A stretch of 6,344 nucleotides of DNA from Candidatus Omnitrophota bacterium. Its GTDB lineage: Bacteria > Omnitrophota > Gorgyraeia > Gygaellales > Profunditerraquicolaceae. Each line of letters starts with the position of its first letter. Within the stretch, counting starts at the first letter, position 1. Positions 5,798 to 6,344 of the stretch are shown here, in pieces. The position numbers and the translations under genes were made by a program. Location of the stretch: the NCBI GenBank assembly GCA_016867095.1, contig VGKK01000065.1:1-6344 (forward strand), in the 5' to 3' direction. A model generated the notes under the pieces. It was not told where the DNA came from. It did no database searches and saw only the letters and a list, made by a program, of their open reading frames with translations.

Positions 5798-5935
5798 TGT
5801 GTAAACCCCGTTAGGCCCCGACCTAAAGGCCGGGGCTTTCTGGGTCTAACGGGGTAAAGTGTAACGTGTAATGTGGGTGTAACGCAAAAGATTGTGTAAT
5901 GGAAATACAAAAAAAACAAAGCATTTACATTACAC
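5792..5935. repeat. GTGTAA hexamer cluster
   Basis: GTGTAA occurs on the plus strand at 5792, 5799, 5859, 5866, 5877 and 5894, and inverted (TTACAC) at 5930-5935. Pairs at 5792/5799 and 5859/5866 are spaced seven bases apart, giving heptamer tandem units GTGTAAT and GTGTAAC on both sides of the nested hairpin. Such spaced repeats could bind a transposase or regulator, or be remnants of short duplications. Confidence 0.65.
5805..5855. repeat. Nested hairpin, possible terminator or attenuator after lysS
   Basis: Outer stem: ACCCCGTTAG (5805-5814) pairs perfectly with CTAACGGGGT (5846-5855). Inner stem: GCCCCG (5815-5820) pairs with CGGGGC (5831-5836), with a further CC/GG pair around a TAAA loop. 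The inner stem is followed only by CTTTCT, a poor uridine tract, and the outer stem closes after it, so a standard intrinsic terminator is doubtful. It starts 8 nt after the lysS stop and could reduce read-through into lolC/E or stabilise the upstream mRNA. Confidence 0.7.
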
Positions 5936-5945
5936 AGAAAGAATT

Positions 5946-6344
5946 ATGAAGGCAGAGTTATTTATTAGCTGGCGGTATTTAATGACTAAAAGAAAAGAGA
6001 AATTCATCTCTTTAATCAGCGTGATTTCTATCTTGGGCGTGGCCATCGGCGTGGCCGCGCTGATTGTGGTCATCGCGGTGATGACGGGTTTTGACCAGGA
6101 CCTGCGCGATAAAATCGTGGGCAATTATTCGCACCTGACCTTGACGATCTTTAAGCCGATAGGTAACGCCGAATACGCTGAGATTTTAAAAAAGCTTACG
6201 GCTAACCCGCACGTAAAAGATATCAGCCCGTATATCCAGGGCCAGGTTTTAGTCAAGGAGCAGGATAAATTTTTCGCCGTGGGGTTAAGAGGCATAGAGC
6301 CCGCCCTGGAAAGCCGGGTGACCAAGATAAAGCAGTATATCATT
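5946..6344 (+). CDS. Lipoprotein-releasing ABC transporter permease LolC/LolE family, N-terminal part
   Basis: LolC/E permeases work with the LolD ATPase to extract outer-membrane lipoproteins from the inner membrane and pass them to LolA. The first 133 residues are present and the frame runs off the right edge without a stop. The start ELFISWRYL, followed by basic residues (KRKEK) and the Ile/Ser-rich ISLISVISILGVAIGVAAL, is the family's standard N-terminal amphipathic stretch and first membrane helix (about 20-46), ending in VIAVMTGFDQDLRDKI. The periplasmic domain then begins (SHLTLTI, PHVKDISPYIQGQVLV). The missing part should hold three more helices and the rest of the FtsX-type permease. 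LolC and LolE cannot be separated from this portion, and many bacteria have a single fused-role copy. AGAAAG at 5936-5941 is a weak ribosome site. The lysS-to-lolC/E order suggests one transcription unit unless the hairpin stops it. Confidence 0.92.
   Translation, partial: MKAELFISWRYLMTKRKEKFISLISVISILGVAIGVAALIVVIAVMTGFDQDLRDKIVGNYSHLTLTIFKPIGNAEYAEILKKLTANPHVKDISPYIQGQVLVKEQDKFFAVGLRGIEPALESRVTKIKQYII

Larger units (their letters stand above)
5790..5937. mobile_element. 148-bp MITE-like inverted-repeat element overlapping the end of lysS
   Basis: CTGTGTAATGT at 5790-5800 and its exact complement ACATTACACAG at 5927-5937 form 11-bp terminal inverted repeats. Inside are a nested hairpin (5805-5855) and several GTGTAA copies. 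AAA flanks both sides (5787-5789, 5938-5940), possibly a target duplication but uninformative in an A-rich context. There is no credible coding capacity beyond a 16-codon frame. Size and ends fit a miniature inverted-repeat element or a dispersed palindromic repeat, but a single copy in this window cannot show mobility. It fills nearly all of the space between lysS and lolC/E and carries the lysS stop codon. Confidence 0.4.

Noticed and set aside
5792..5935. GTGTAA repeats as a CRISPR array
   Set aside because: The units are only 6-7 bp, with irregular spacing of 7 to 60 bp and no spacer-like segments or cas genes.
5899..5949. 16-codon frame ending in an ATGA overlap with the lolC/E start, a possible leader peptide
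   Set aside because: It has no ribosome site, consists mostly of A-rich sequence within the repeat element, and the overlap is easily accidental.

Overview
The window looks like chromosomal DNA from an uncultured, Gram-negative-type bacterium. The support is a LolC/E-type lipoprotein-release permease (implying an outer membrane), an IspH (MEP isoprenoid pathway), bacterial class II lysyl-tRNA synthetase, a Wzz/BY-kinase-like polysaccharide protein and sigma70-like promoters. The gene mix and protein style recall Candidatus Omnitrophota or a neighbouring PVC-type lineage, but that placement is an impression from memory and no marker here proves it.

Layout. Left arm, rightward: the C-terminal 115 residues of a polytopic membrane protein, probably a family 2 glycosyltransferase (2-349); a small degenerate Smr-like protein (367-612); then, behind its own promoter, a divergent pyruvoyl-type S-adenosylmethionine decarboxylase homologue (656-1099). 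Its last 10 bases overlap the end of the convergent ispH (1935-1090, minus). Centre: a 101-bp divergent intergenic region carries the ispH and BY-kinase promoters and an inverted repeat. Right arm, rightward and probably co-transcribed: Wzz/BY-kinase-like protein (2037-3317), HtpX-type membrane protease with an inserted EF-hand loop (3369-4322), lysS (4349-5797), a 148-bp element bounded by 11-bp inverted repeats and carrying a nested hairpin plus GTGTAA repeats (5790-5937), and the start of lolC/lolE (5946 to the window edge).

Working together: most genes serve the cell envelope. These are polysaccharide synthesis and export (GT2, Wzz/BY-kinase), membrane protein quality control (HtpX), lipoprotein sorting (LolC/E) and the isoprenoid precursor for lipid carriers (IspH). 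LysS and the SpeD homologue are metabolic genes set among them.

The most notable points are: (1) three independent promoter-led genes have a -10 box ending 7-8 nt before the start codon, which suggests leaderless mRNAs; (2) the SpeD homologue keeps the pyruvoyl Ser, catalytic His and Cys but lacks the usual substrate-site W-P-E; (3) a canonical EF-hand loop lies inside HtpX; (4) the BY-kinase-like protein lacks Walker A' aspartates; (5) the inverted-repeat element supplies the lysS stop codon. No complete new defence or mobile system is visible.
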